Assembly: GCA_963585895.1 (NCBI GenBank) | Contig: OY757917.1 | Coordinates: 105,045,156 to 105,109,155 of the forward strand | Direction: 5' to 3' | Source: Sepioteuthis lessoniana | Taxonomy: Eukaryota > Mollusca > Cephalopoda > Myopsida > Loliginidae | DNA: 64,000 nucleotides | Shown: positions 54,413 to 64,000 of the stretch, piece by piece | How positions within the stretch are numbered: the stretch's first letter is position 1 | Layout: each line of letters begins with the position of its first letter | The notes under the pieces: model-generated | Seen by the model: only the letters and a program-made list of their open reading frames with translations | Told to the model about the DNA's origin: nothing | Databases searched by the model: none | Made by a program: the position numbers and the translations under genes

Positions 54413-54980
54413 GTGAAGTAATAAAGTTAATCGAAAATCCCCTGGAAAACTGGAGGGTCAAACTAACAGCAGGAGAAAAAAGCATAAATGAGGTGAAAAT
54501 CCCAAGAGGGATCTTCCAGGGCGATGCGTTATCATCATTACTATTTGTAAGTAAGTAAAGTTGGCGACTTTAGTCAAAGGTCACTCGAAATCTCCCTTTT
54601 AAGTAGCTACTACACCGAAGTGTAGGGAAGGGCGCTACTTATTTCCCTAGATTGCTCCACTTTACCCTTGATCCGAATCTTATAATGCTGAGTGCTAAAC
54701 AAGGCAGCATCAAGTACCATTTTTTGAGTCTTTAGTATGACTCGACCTTGGAATAACCATGGTTTCCCAGACCATTGGCGAACACTCAACTCATTTGGCC
54801 AAAATAGCGATAATGTCACCCAATCACATATTTAGAAAATGCAGAGATGAATGCAAGCTTCCTATATCGCAGGGAAAATAATCAACCACCTAATGTACAA
54901 GGACGATATGAACCTTTTTTGCAAAAAATGAAAAAAAATTAGAAACCCTAATACAAACACCGAGGATATTCATTCAAGAT
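54413..54980 (+). pseudogene. Endonuclease-type LINE RT domain, split by SINE-C
   Basis: 54413-54548 encodes VIKLIENPLENWRVKL and IPRGIFQGDALSSLLF, the RT motif with the conserved QGD. 54801-54980 continues with IAIMSPNHIFRKCRDECKL, HLMYKDDMNLF (YKDD in place of the YxDD box) and IHSRYK. A SINE-C lies between the two parts. A TGA follows the catalytic box at about 54927. The fragment starts right after the (TAA)n tail of the preceding piece. Confidence 0.8.
54549..54800 (-). repeat. SINE-C inserted in LINE RT
   Basis: It opens with a (GTAA)n end, then AAGTTGGCGACTTTAGTC, CCCTTTTAAGTAGCTACTAC, CTAGATTGCTCCACTTTACC, GTACCATTTTTTGAGTCTTT, GACCATTGGCGAACACTCAA and TCATTTGGCC. Full length in the complement, so it inserted after the LINE fragment was in place. 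Confidence 0.85.
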
Positions 54981-54984
54981 ATAA

Positions 54985-55112
54985 GGTCCGTAACCAGTAC
55001 TACCACTAAGGGACAGAGAAAACCTGGGAATAAGAGCAATGAAGAGTCGACACCAAAATTTCCAGAGTTTCAGAACCAGAGCCTCACAATTGATACGATG
55101 ATCAGAATCAAA
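54985..55112 (-). repeat. Family F core fragment
   Basis: AAGGTCCGTAACCAGTACTA, GAAAACCTGGGAATAAGAGC and AACCAGAGCCTCACAATTGA match the complement of the F core. It ends the RT relic on its 3' side. Confidence 0.55.
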
Positions 55113-56815
55113 TAACGAAGTAACATGTAATAGTTTTCAACACAATCATTCTGTAACATTTATTCTAGCTTGGAATGAAGATCAATTCGACAACTGATGC
55201 TGTGAAATTATCTATTTTTTTCTTCTCTCAAAAGTAAATGAAAAAGTTTGAGCTCGTATCCACCGTTGTAGTCATTCTAGGAAAAAAACTTTGGTATGAA
55301 ATTAATTATTTTCTCTGTAATGGTAAAATTGGGAAAAAAGATTTTTGTTGTTATTTTTGTGATGAGGTTTTGCTTTTAAATCTCAAAGAAATTGCATTTA
55401 ATCTTGAAGATGAACCGTCTAGAAAGTTACCATTTCACAGAGAATTAGTCGTTTGATCTTTTAGATTTTAAGAACTCAATATAAATGTAAGAAAAATTCA
55501 TATACATATAAAATAACTACAGTTAAGCAACAAAATTACTCATCATCTGTACAATTTATCAATGCCTATATTATCTTCAGAAACATTTTCTTGTTTTTAT
55601 TCAATAGGCACTGGTTAGTTAGGTAAAAGACCATAAATAATTGTGTACCTAATAATGGTATCACTATTTTTATTGTGCAAATGAAAAAATATTTGAAAAC
55701 CGTGGCTTATTCAAGCTCAAATTCGAAATACTGGTTTACCTATTTAAGTTTGATCTCTTAAGAAAAATAACGCAGGAATCGTTTTTTTTTTTTTTTGCAT
55801 CAATCGGCTAATCTTTAAAATAACAGTTAAAAATGAAAATAGTAATAAAATTTGATTTTCATTGCCATAATTTTGGATCAAATACAGAAACTATAAATTG
55901 GTCAAATTTCTTCGGCAATGCGATCAGGTGACCATATTTGCTGTTTTTGAAGTCAAATAGTAAAAGATTTAGGATGATGTAAAAGTGAACCTGCTTCTAA
56001 GATCGTGTGAAGAGTTTTTTTTTTAATCAAAAATAAAATTACAATATATATGTAACCAAAAATAAATAAATAGATATATATAAGAGATATATTCGTATTT
56101 TTACAGCTTTATGTCCATTTTTTGTTAAGTAGTTGCAATATCGTAAAAACGAAGATAGTGTTAGAACGAATACCTAAATGACCCTTCACCTCTCCTATCC
56201 ATTCCAAGCAGTAGCATAACCAACATCTATGTAAGTCCATAAAAAGACACGAGACAGAACATGAAAAACCAAGCTAGGAAAGAAGAAGGTCCATGTGACA
56301 CCGAAAGACAAGAATCAAAAACTGGTCAGTAAAATCATATCGCCGTTCATTCTATTATTATTGAAGATGCATGAATGATTTTATTTTAGAAATTGTATTT
56401 TATTTGTAAAATCACTGCTGTACAATTTATGTGTCTTAAATGTAAAGGCAATTTTTCCGTAAATCCAAATTAATATTCAACTTGGTCAAACGAGCTAACA
56501 CTTTTGGTACACTCTTGCTTTTTAAAACTTTGGTAGAATTATTTACTGACCCCCATACTAGTGTAGATTATTCAGCGTCTTTAAAAAAGACACCCCCCTA
56601 CAATCAAAAAAAAGATAGAGTCGAAAAAAATATCTAAATGACCCTCCACCTCCCAAAGTTCGCTAATTAATAATTATTATTATTTTGGTATCTTTGGTCC
56701 ATAAGAAAATTAATTTCTGGTTAAAAATATGTAAAATGTGTAAATGTTTACTTTTTAAAGCTCAACTCTAAATATCTTTTGATATTTTCAACTTTTGGTA
56801 CGACAACTTATATGA
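55113..56815. other. Long AT-rich stretch without recognised feature
   Basis: A Lys-rich 72-codon frame at 55238-55456 has no domain. GACCCTTCACCTC and GACCCTCCACCTC (56180 and 56640), each after CCTAAAT or TCTAAAT, are a small direct repeat. Nothing else is recognised. Confidence 0.45.
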
Positions 56816-56817
56816 TT

Positions 56818-57325
56818 TCGTTGGGTTTTATGGCTCATCAAAAATTGTTGGTTATTTAATACCAAATTCTGTTATCACGTATATATTAAGTATAAGATAT
56901 GTAAACGTTGTTTGAACGTACACACACTTAAATTATCACACTGTTCTATTTCTAACAATTCAGTTTAGATTAAGTCAATAAAGTTAAATGGCTCTATGTA
57001 CTGCTATCCATCACGAACAATTAGATTAAACATAAGACATTCGTTTACACACAGGTAAAGGATCAAACAATTCTATTTCTAACAGTAAGGTTTAGCATAA
57101 TTAATTTGTTTTCACAGTTTAAATGTCAAACAGTTCTATTTGACCCATAGATTGGACACTCCGGGCCAGAATGGAAGGGGTACTCTGCATTGGCCAAAGC
57201 TCCAGCATTACTAGAGCCTTACTATTGGATTGATAAAAGTAAAAATCAGGACATTCATTTGAGAAGTATTACTCTTCTGCAGAGGAGCAGTCTGTGTATT
57301 CTACAGCCCCAGTCGACTGGGCTGT
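56818..57325 (-). repeat. Family F repeat, near full length
   Basis: The complement runs from TTTTATGGCTCATCAAAAAT and GGTTATTTAATACCAAATTC through four motif units (AACAATTCAGTTTAGATTAA and similar) to TTGACCCATAGATTGGACAC, ACTAGAGCCTTACTATTGG and the head TGTATTCTACAGCCCCAGTC, GACTGGGC. Confidence 0.75.
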
Positions 57326-57464
57326 ACGACAACTGAGACACACATTGCGTAAGAAATATTCAATTATATGCCATTTAACACATGTAAAAAATTAGGATGT
57401 TCATGGGGAATATTATAAGATATGAAACAAATTTGTCACAAGGATTTTCTCTTAAAATCCAACG

Positions 57465-57772
57465 AAATGCTTGGAGAAAAAGCCTGATATGGAATTACAC
57501 AAGAATGCTGCGTATTGTTTTCAACAAATCCAGAATGCAGCAAGTTATAAACTAACAATTGTACATAAACTATCCAAGCAATTCGAGCAAGACAAGATGG
57601 ACATTGTATGGGAAGTTAAGATGAACTTATAAGCGAGCGATGTTCTACTGACTCCTACACGTGGACTCACCAATGTGGGTAGACCAGCCAAAGATTACAT
57701 CATCAGCTCTTTGCTGACAATAGATAGCGTACAGAGGATCCATCGTAAATGATGACTTATAAGGACAGATTT

Positions 57773-57776
<4 letters not shown>
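57465..57776 (+). pseudogene. RTE-like LINE RT, 3' end (relic)
   Basis: The pieces are LEKKPD, then RMLRIVFNKSR and TPTRGLTNVGRPAKDYI, followed by weak similarity to the DLPEAM...R end. The order matches RLEKKLDGNYTRMLRAILNKSW...GRPARMYIQQLC of the best copy. The copy runs into a (GA)n tract at 57776-57806 instead of a TGA tail. Confidence 0.65.

Positions 57777-57806
<30 letters not shown>
57776..57806. repeat. (GA)n microsatellite at LINE end
   Basis: About 15 GA units. Confidence 0.95.
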
Positions 57807-57808
<2 letters not shown>

Positions 57809-57887
57809 TTCGTGTTGTCAACATGCCGTGAAGAAGATGACGATGGGTAATATAATTGCGGAGGGATTTCGTTTTATATATCTTGCC

Positions 57888-58270
57888 TTTCGGTTTAGTT
57901 AGGCTGAGAACCTTTCGCTTAGTGCATTGGTTAGTTAGGTGCACACATTGAGCGCAGGTGTTCACGCGCGCGCGGGGCGGATGGGACAATCAGAGATGTC
58001 ACAATAAAAACCCCATGGAGGAAAATTGGACAGGGGACGTGTATGACGTCATGCCCGGCAGCGCTGAGGATTTTGGGGATTTGAAAAAAAGCAGTAGTTG
58101 AGATTCGAGTCTTCAGGAAGGTAGTTGATTTGTTGGGGTCTACGAATTGTGCCGCGTGTTTGTTGAAGAAATTGTGTCTCTCGCTTCTTATGTCGAAAAA
58201 CCTTAAACTCAAAAAGGTAAATAAAAGTTTCGTACCTGAACCAAGTTTCGTGTATTTCGTGATCCACTAT
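57888..58270 (+). repeat. Family B LTR-like repeat, copy 3
   Basis: CGGTTTAGTTAGGCTGAGAA, GTGCACACATTGAGCGCAGG, a (CG)n-like GCGCGCGCGGGGCGG, GACAATCAGAGATGTCACAA, perfect CRE octamer TGACGTCA at 58044-58051, ATTGTGTCTCTCGCTTC and TTTCGTACCTGAACC. About 60 bases present in copies 1 and 2 (the GGGCCAGTC block) are missing here. Confidence 0.65.
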
Positions 58271-58327
58271 GTATATTTCACGTATTCATGTCTTGGTCGA
58301 TCTCCTGGACCCATTATATGTAACAGA

Positions 58328-58550
58328 TGATCGGTTTCGGTTTCTTTATTTCATGCCATATCAACTTTGGTGGGTTATTCAATGCCAAAGCTATCCCTGT
58401 AGAAGAACAGAAGTGACACAATCAACACATAGCTGGTGGGGATAGGGGATTTTCTACTTTCCACAGATATTAGTCCGAAAGGGAACGTAATAAGGCGACT
58501 AGAGTTCAAAATTGCCTACTTCACCACGGAGACTCCTCCCTCTCCTCTTC
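58328..58550 (-). repeat. SINE-D copy
   Basis: Tail TTTCTTTATTTCATGCCATA, GGGTTATTCAATGCCAAAGC, body ACACATAGCTGGTGGGGATA, TCCGAAAGGGAACGTAATAA, worn B box CTAGAGTTCAAAATTG, head CTTCACCACGGAGACTCC. Confidence 0.75.
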
Positions 58551-58728
58551 CTCTGATGGGATCAATATCATGTTAAGTCATGAGATCAATAATTTAGTCT
58601 GACATGTAGTCTTCAGCCTAATATTGATCGTAAATATTCCGTGTATAATGTTCGAACTTTATGAGTGTTATCGACTGCATAAATGTATGTATCGATGAGA
58701 GAGTGAATAAAGTTGAAAAATATATTTA

Positions 58729-59620
58729 CGAGGGTTAATAAATAAGTTTCCAGACTTTTTTCGTATGGGCACTTTTATAGATAGTACACACATGAAACTC
58801 TAGTCCCCTTCAAAGTAATCTCGGCCAGCTGCAATGCACTTGTTGTACCGTTCCAACAACTTCTGCTGGAAGGCCCCATGGAAGTCCTCTTGTGTGAGCG
58901 TGTCAATGACCTTCGTCACAGCCTTTTTCATCTGCTCAATTGTCTCATAACGACAGCTGCTGAGCTTAGGGAATAAGCAAAAGTCACAGGGAGCAAAGTC
59001 TGCACTATAGGGAGGCTGCAGAACTGTCTTGAAGCCCATCTTGGTCAAATAGTCTTTGACAAGGATGGAGTTGTGGACTGGTGTATTGTCCTGCTGAGCC
59101 GATTTGAAGAGTGCTGGCCTCTTCCGACGAAATCTCTCCCTGAACTTCCTTACAATCTCAACATAGTAACCCTGACCCTAACCCTTTGGCCAATCAACTC
59201 TGGCGTATTGACTTCCTTACTTCTCCCACACCTATCATCATCCCTCACAGACTCCCTGTCTTCCTGGAATCTCTTATGCCACTCAAAAACTGATGCTCGG
59301 TTCATGCAAGATGCTCCAAAAGTAGTCTGATGCATTCCATACGTTTCTGTTACATTTTTCCCAAGTTTAAAACAGAATTTTATTGCATATCGTTCTTCCT
59401 CCTGTCCAGATTGCATTTTTGAAATTCACCAGTTGTGACAATCAGGCTTTAGTAGGGTGTATTCCAATTGCTGCTGTAGCTGTTTATTAGAAGCTGAAAT
59501 CATAAAAATTGATCAGTTATCTCATCTGATATATAGCAATAACATATTGATTTCTCAAGAGTCTACGAGAATTTTAAATGCCTGTACAAAAAAGTCTGGA
59601 AACTTATTGAAGGCCCTATG
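58729..59620 (-). mobile_element. Mariner element, internally deleted, copy 2
   Basis: TA dinucleotides flank it (58727-58728, 59621-59622). The left end CGAGGGTTAATAAATAAGTT and right end CATAGGGCCTTCAATAAGTT (read inward) both continue TCCAGACTTTTTT. The minus N-terminal frame (59150-59416) reads ERYAIKFCFKLGK, ASVFEWHKRFQEDRESV and DDDRCGRSKE, a helix-turn-helix mariner N-terminus. The C-terminal frame holds DNTPVHNSILV and YSADFAPCDFCLFPKL, 34 residues between the Asps, and ends NKCIAAGRDYFEGD. About 400 bp of the middle is missing, at the same junction as copy 1. Confidence 0.9.
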
Positions 59621-59704
59621 TATCTGTAAAAGAAAGGCTTTTTACTTGAATAATCAACAGGCTTTTTTACGTATTACTATTTGGTCATCAGTCAAGAGTT
59701 TCGA

Positions 59705-60106
59705 CTTCACCTCTGCAGAGGGGTAAAACCCCACCCCTAAAGAGTGTCCTGATATGACACTAAATAATCTGATGGTGAGGTTCCAGTAATGCTGGAGCTT
59801 TGTTGGAGTACCCTTTTATTGCCATTGCTCCCAGGTCCACTCTAGCCCGGGGTGGCAGCAACTGATAAGGGTCCTACTTATGGGTTAAATAGAACTAAAC
59901 CATGCTTCCTTCGCAATAGTTATTTTTGCCTTTAAACTGCGTATTTATGCTAAACTGAATTGTTTAAAATAGAACTGTTTTGACATTTTAACTGCGTACT
60001 TATGCTTAACTGAATTGCTCTAAATAAAACTATTTTGACGTCTAAACTGTGTACTTATGCTAAACTGAATTATCTGAAATAAAACTGTTTTGACATTTAA
60101 CTATAT
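59705..60106 (+). repeat. Family F repeat, first of a tandem pair
   Basis: CTTCACCTCTGCAGAGGGGT, AGAGTGTCCTGATATGACAC, AATAATCTGATGGTGAGGTT and CATTGCTCCCAGGTCCACTC, then four very regular motif units (TTTATGCTAAACTGAATTGT, TTATGCTTAACTGAATTGC and similar). It ends within the array and the next copy begins. Confidence 0.85.
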
Positions 60107-60107
60107 G

Positions 60108-60540
60108 TATTGCCTAGTCGGCTGGGGCTGTAGAATACACTGACTGCACCTCTGCAGAGGGATAAGACCCCCATAATGGGTGTCCTGGATATGACACTAA
60201 ACAGTCTAATAGTGAGGTTCCAGTAATGCTGGTGCTTTGGGGAATACGGAGCACCCCTTCATTGCCATTGCTCCCAGGTCCACCCTGGCCCGGTGTGGTA
60301 GCTCCTGATATGGCCCTATCTATGAGTTAAAAAGAACTAACGGTACACTTATGCTAAACTGAATTGTATGATTAATGGAATAGCTTGAAATAGAAATGTT
60401 TTTTTGCAATTAAACCGTACTTACATTTAAACTGCGTGCTTATGGCAAACTGAATCGTTTGAAATAAAACTGATTATTTACATAAAAATGGATTTGGCGT
60501 TAAGTAACCAACAAAGGTTGATATGCAATAACCCAACTTA
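60108..60540 (+). repeat. Family F repeat, second of a tandem pair
   Basis: Complete: head TTGCCTAGTCGGCTGGGGCT and GTAGAATACACTGACTGCAC, core GGGTGTCCTGGATATGACAC and CATTGCTCCCAGGTCCACCC, motif array, tail TTTGGCGTTAAGTAACCAAC and AAAGGTTGATATGCAATAAC. Confidence 0.9.
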
Positions 60541-60544
60541 AGAG

Positions 60545-61000
60545 TGTCGATGTATTTCTTTGGTTTATTTCCTATTTTAATCAACTGGCTTTATTTTCGA
60601 GAAAACTCAATTAATGTTTTCTATGTTTATCTTTAAATCCTCTTCGTTTAAAAAAAATACTAATTTTCGGTTTTGTATAGTTTACTCAAGTGAATTGTGC
60701 TCGTACTGTGAGTGCTTGTCATATTTTAATGAGGAAAACCTTCTGCTATATCTGGTGTTTTCTGATGTATATAAGAACAATCAAATGACTGCCTGTTGAC
60801 GTAGATACGTCATTAAAGATAAACTTTTATCAATTTCCCTGCTTTAAGTACTCAGACAAGTGGTCTGAGAACAATATTTACTTTTGTAAATTTAAATTGA
60901 CCATAGCATTTAAAGGGACAGAATAGTATCATAACTTACTTCACTAGTCATGCCAGTGTGCAAAACGTGACAATGAGATGTTTGAAACTGATTAAGCGAG
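60545..61000. other. No recognised feature
   Basis: AT-rich. The plus ORF 60614-60799 is Ser/Phe-rich without a domain. Confidence 0.45.
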
Positions 61001-61002
61001 AC

Positions 61003-61005
<3 letters not shown>

Positions 61006-61057
<52 letters not shown>
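61006..61057. repeat. (CA)n(TA)n(CA)n microsatellite
   Basis: CA run, then TA run to 61051, then a short CA run. Confidence 0.95.
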
Positions 61058-61058
<1 letters not shown>

Positions 61059-61639
61059 GATGAAAACTGATTGGTAGAGCATTTAAATTCTAGTGTTTTG
61101 AGAAGATAGAGAAAGGGATGAAATAATGTTACAGGCGTTTTTATTTAAGAGTAGTCGAATATCCAATGTATCATACCCAAATAGAGACTACAAGATCATA
61201 TAAATAAAAGTAATGCGTACTTTTATGCAACATTTTCTGGCTTTACAAATTGAAAATTTATCCCACGGAAAAGACTTCAGGAGGCAGAGGGCGTTTAGAG
61301 AAATATGACGTTGTAGCTTCACACCATTTCTGTAGACGAATTTTCGAGGCACTTCGAACCATGCCCATTACACTGGAGTAAGTATGACAAATGCCAACCG
61401 AAGTGCTTTGAAGAACGTTATGGTTTTATATATTCTTCATCCTGTCTTTTCTAATTCACAATTATTTTAGATATCCTCAATACACTTTTCGTGTGTGTGC
61501 ACGCATATATATATATATATATATATATCATAAAGATCTAAGCCCGCAATTATTTTTCATCATCAAAATTTAGAAAAATGACAAAATATTTTCTATTATC
61601 AGCTCTCATAAAAACATCATATAAATCATGACCCTCAAT
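61058..61639. other. No recognised feature
   Basis: Contains a (TA)n tract at 61504-61529. Confidence 0.45.
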
Positions 61640-61804
61640 TTCACGTTGCCGATTCCCATTATTCCCTATTATGTACCCGTTCGAATTTCTTTGAATTGGT
61701 TCAAAACTATGCAGCATTACTGTGTAGTTTTCATCTATTTTTTTTCTCTCCTGGCGTTTCGTTAGATTTCAAGGGCCGCAATCATAGTGTATAATCGACT
61801 TTTT
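61640..61804 (-). pseudogene. RTE-like LINE RT fragment
   Basis: The minus strand in one frame reads LTKRQERKKIDENYTVMLH, matching LTKRLEKKLDGNYTRMLRA of the best RTE-like copy. Short and isolated, but the spacing is exact. Confidence 0.55.
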
Positions 61805-61805
61805 C

Positions 61806-62085
61806 TTTCATCTCTGTTTGATGGTATCCATTTCCACTATTCCCAAGTTCTCGTAAATTTCTTTGTCTCCGAGCGTTTTGTCTTTTACCAGATTTTGTAG
61901 TTCTATTCCTTCTGTTGTTTCTTTTCTTTTTTTTATTCTCAACATGGAACATTTTTCAATCTCAAAATCCATTCCAATATCCGGGCAATTCATTCTTATA
62001 TTTTGTATTAGGGTCTCTACTTTTTGGAAAATAGCTTTCTGTTCGTAAAACCAATGGGGAATATTTTGAGTTATACTCACTAATT
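61806..62085 (-). pseudogene. Endonuclease-type LINE RT, post-catalytic part
   Basis: The frame at 61808-62080 reads KVETLIQNIRMNCPDIGMDF, EIEKCSMLRIKKRKETTEGI, ELQNL, TLGDKEIYENLGIVEMDTIK. This is the region after the catalytic box of R2/NeSL-like RTs, with the (D)IGM.F...KC and YLGI (here ENLGI) landmarks. It would follow the piece at 54801-54980 in an intact element. It joins an RTE-like fragment on its 3' side. Confidence 0.75.
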
Positions 62086-62129
62086 TTTTACTGCTAGTTT
62101 AAACTAGCACCAATCGTTGGTTGTTCGGG

Positions 62130-62290
62130 GTCCACCGGTGTTAGCGCCGGGTAGATGTAATCGTGCTAGCTGTCTAATGTCAGGAGGCCATCTCCCCCAA
62201 GAAATTCTGGCTTGGCAGGGATGAGTTCATTACTTGGCGCCTGAGGCCCCCTAAAATGGGGAATGTCGATGGGATGAATGATTCTCAATT
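62130..62290. repeat. GC-rich unclassified repeat
   Basis: GGGGTCCACCGGTGTTAGCG, CCATCTCCCCCAAG and CTTGGCGCCTGAGGCCCCCT. The last block resembles 4842-4861. No coding. Confidence 0.35.
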
Positions 62291-63139
62291 TGCGTGAGGC
62301 TTCCTACTATAAAGTATCTTGTGTCAAATCAAATCTGTTGGAAGTTTGGATAAATATCAAGCCTATTTCATCAGTGAATAAAACTCGTAGATGTCTTTCT
62401 TTTGCACATAAAAATAAGAAACGTGGTGCGATAGACAACAACTATGGAAGGCAGTAATTACTGGGGAAAATGGTTACAAGACTCTGCATTCCTATCCGAG
62501 GTCGCGGTTAATCCCCTGAAGAAGGCCAGAGGTGAAATTTGGCCGAGACATAGTGAAAAAGAAACAACACAAAACTACCAAGATGAGGACAAAAAGTCCG
62601 TAATAAATAAAAAATACAAAAAATTTCAGATTAAGAAACCTCATCTCAAAATGATTCCAATTAAAGACAATAAAAATAAGACTATAGTTTGTTCCACTTG
62701 TCAAAACTCTTGTTAATATGTTAATATGTCCTAATAAATCAAACTATTTCGTTAAAAAGTGTCGTCTCTGGTGGGGTTGACTGTTAATATCATCCATAAA
62801 GTTATTTATCTTTCCTATTGACTTTGTTAATGTGTAGTTTCCTGTGAATTTCCCAAATACTTACCTGAGTGGCATCATTGTCATGACAAATCAAAGTGGT
62901 GAAAGTGAAAATGCTTTTTTTGGATTTTAACCGCTTTTAGGTTTTAGCCTCCAGTTACTTATCCCATTTTGCATTTTTTTTATAGCTTTCAGAATGAAGT
63001 TGATGATTTTTTAAAGATATTTTGAACATTTTCAAACATTTTATTATTCAAGTTTGTGGGATTACTCCTTAGGATTTTTGCAGTCTATCCATAACATGCC
63101 TACGTCTTTCAGCCTTGAAATGAAGTGATCTATATATAA
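62291..63139. other. Mostly unrecognised, with a hammerhead-like motif
   Basis: 62516-62552 reads CTGAAGAAGGCC, AGAGGTGAAATTT, GGCCGAGACAT, nearly the same as 29459-29493 but with GAGA for GAAA. This suggests a worn Penelope terminal piece about 62300-62590. The plus ORF 62444-62716 has no domain. Confidence 0.35.
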
Positions 63140-63414
63140 GTAAGTAAGTAAGTAACGTTGCCGACTGTAGTTGAGGGAAACCAGAAGGCTCCCTTTTCAA
63201 TAGCTACTACACCAAGTTGTAGGGGAGGGCGCTACTCTTTTCCCCGGGTTGCTCCACTTTATCCTTGATACGTACCTTATATTGCTGAGTTTTAAGCAAG
63301 GAGGTATCAAGTACCATTTTAAAAGTCTTGGGTATGACACTACCTGGGATTTGAACCCAGGTGTCCTGGACCATTGGCGAACACTCTACCCACAGTGCCA
63401 ATGAGCCGGTTAAA
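63140..63414 (-). repeat. SINE-C, full length
   Basis: Begins with (GTAA)n, then GTTGCCGACTGTAGTTGAGG, CCCTTTTCAATAGCTACTAC, GGGTTGCTCCACTTTATCC, GATACGTACCTTATATTGC and B box GGGATTTGAACCC at 63348-63360, ending GTGCCAATGAGCCGGTT. The minus ORF 63207-63431 is a shadow. Confidence 0.9.
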
Positions 63415-64000
63415 ACCAACCAGCCAACCATCCGAACACTATTTACAGCATCAATGTCTTTGTTTCCAAACCAATTTTTGCCATGTGGTTCGTTTTGTTA
63501 GCTCAGTAGTTTTTGTGTTTCTCAAATTGGGATGGGCTTTGAAAAGAAAACAGTTTAGAAAAAATGTTTCAAAAAGGGAATTTCAAGTGGGTTATTTAAT
63601 TTTTTTTTTCTACGGAAGTCATATGTCTGAGTGATTAACATACACACGTTGTTGCAATTATTTTCAAACGTTTTAGTTGAATATCTTGGTCATCTCTTAC
63701 ATCATACTATCCCTGGTAAAAATTATGAATGCTTAGAAGATATTTATTTGTTGTCCTTTCTACTCAGCTGTAAATAAAATAACAACACATACAGACGGAG
63801 TTCGTTTTCCCAAACTGCCGAACATTCCGATTTCATAAACCATTCCCCAACCAAACCAGATTATATTATTTAAATCAAAGCCAAAACCTTTCCAAATAAT
63901 GCAGAGGAAAATATTATGAAATAATCTTCTAATTTGCATTCCTAAAACAAATACCAGCAGAATTTTAGATATGCAAATTGATTTAGAGTCATTAGACAAG
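63415..64000. other. No recognised feature
   Basis: AT-rich. Short ORFs 63374-63634 and 63760-63999 have no domain. The second is open to the window edge. Confidence 0.45.

Overview
This 64 kb window looks like intergenic or intronic DNA from a large, AT-rich, repeat-laden animal genome. I find no convincing host protein-coding exon, rRNA or free-standing tRNA gene. Almost everything that can be interpreted is a mobile-element relic or simple-sequence DNA. The mix is tRNA-headed SINEs in many copies, Penelope-like and non-LTR reverse transcriptase relics, mariner relics and long (TA)n, (CA)n and (GA)n tracts. That fits a lophotrochozoan, most likely a cephalopod mollusc such as an octopus; this is inference from repeat content and needs a database match.

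The interspersed repeats fall into recurring families, labelled here for reference. SINE-A, SINE-C and SINE-D have tRNA-like heads with recognisable B boxes. Family F is a composite repeat with an internal ~50-60 bp motif array; it shares its 3' end with SINE-D, which suggests both use the same LINE machinery. Family B (three copies, CRE-like octamer) and family E (three copies, TGTTA...TAACA-like ends) look like solo LTRs or LTR-like units. Two classes of LINE relic recur. One is an RTE-like family (eight fragments, both strands). The other is a family with a C-terminal PD-(D/E)XK-type (restriction-like) endonuclease (at least six fragments).

Layout: 0-15 kb holds families F, E, B and SINE-D pieces, an RTE-like 3' end, a (CTT)n tract and the first endonuclease-LINE fragment (14.7-15.3 kb). 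15-22 kb holds an RTE-like 3' end running into a (TA)n(TG)n tract and a GT-rich minisatellite, several SINE-A copies, a Penelope 3' UTR fragment and a DD37D-like transposase relic. 24.7-25.7 kb holds a SINE-A copy split by a 716 bp insertion. That insertion carries two perfect heat-shock-element triplets, two perfect inverted CCAAT boxes, a TATA box and a leader with a splice donor, and is the most notable item in the window. 27.5-29.6 kb holds a truncated, frameshifted Penelope-like element with RT and GIY-YIG domains. 31.7-37 kb is rich in RTE-like RT copies. 42.4-43.3 and 58.7-59.6 kb hold two mariner copies that share one internal deletion. 53.7-55 kb holds a same-strand series of endonuclease-LINE pieces, with a SINE-C inserted in the RT domain. 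The remaining stretches are AT-rich with no feature I can name.

No two genes here work together. The window is best read as a record of successive insertions: SINE in SINE, LTR in SINE, SINE in LINE, and mariner abutting a LINE end.
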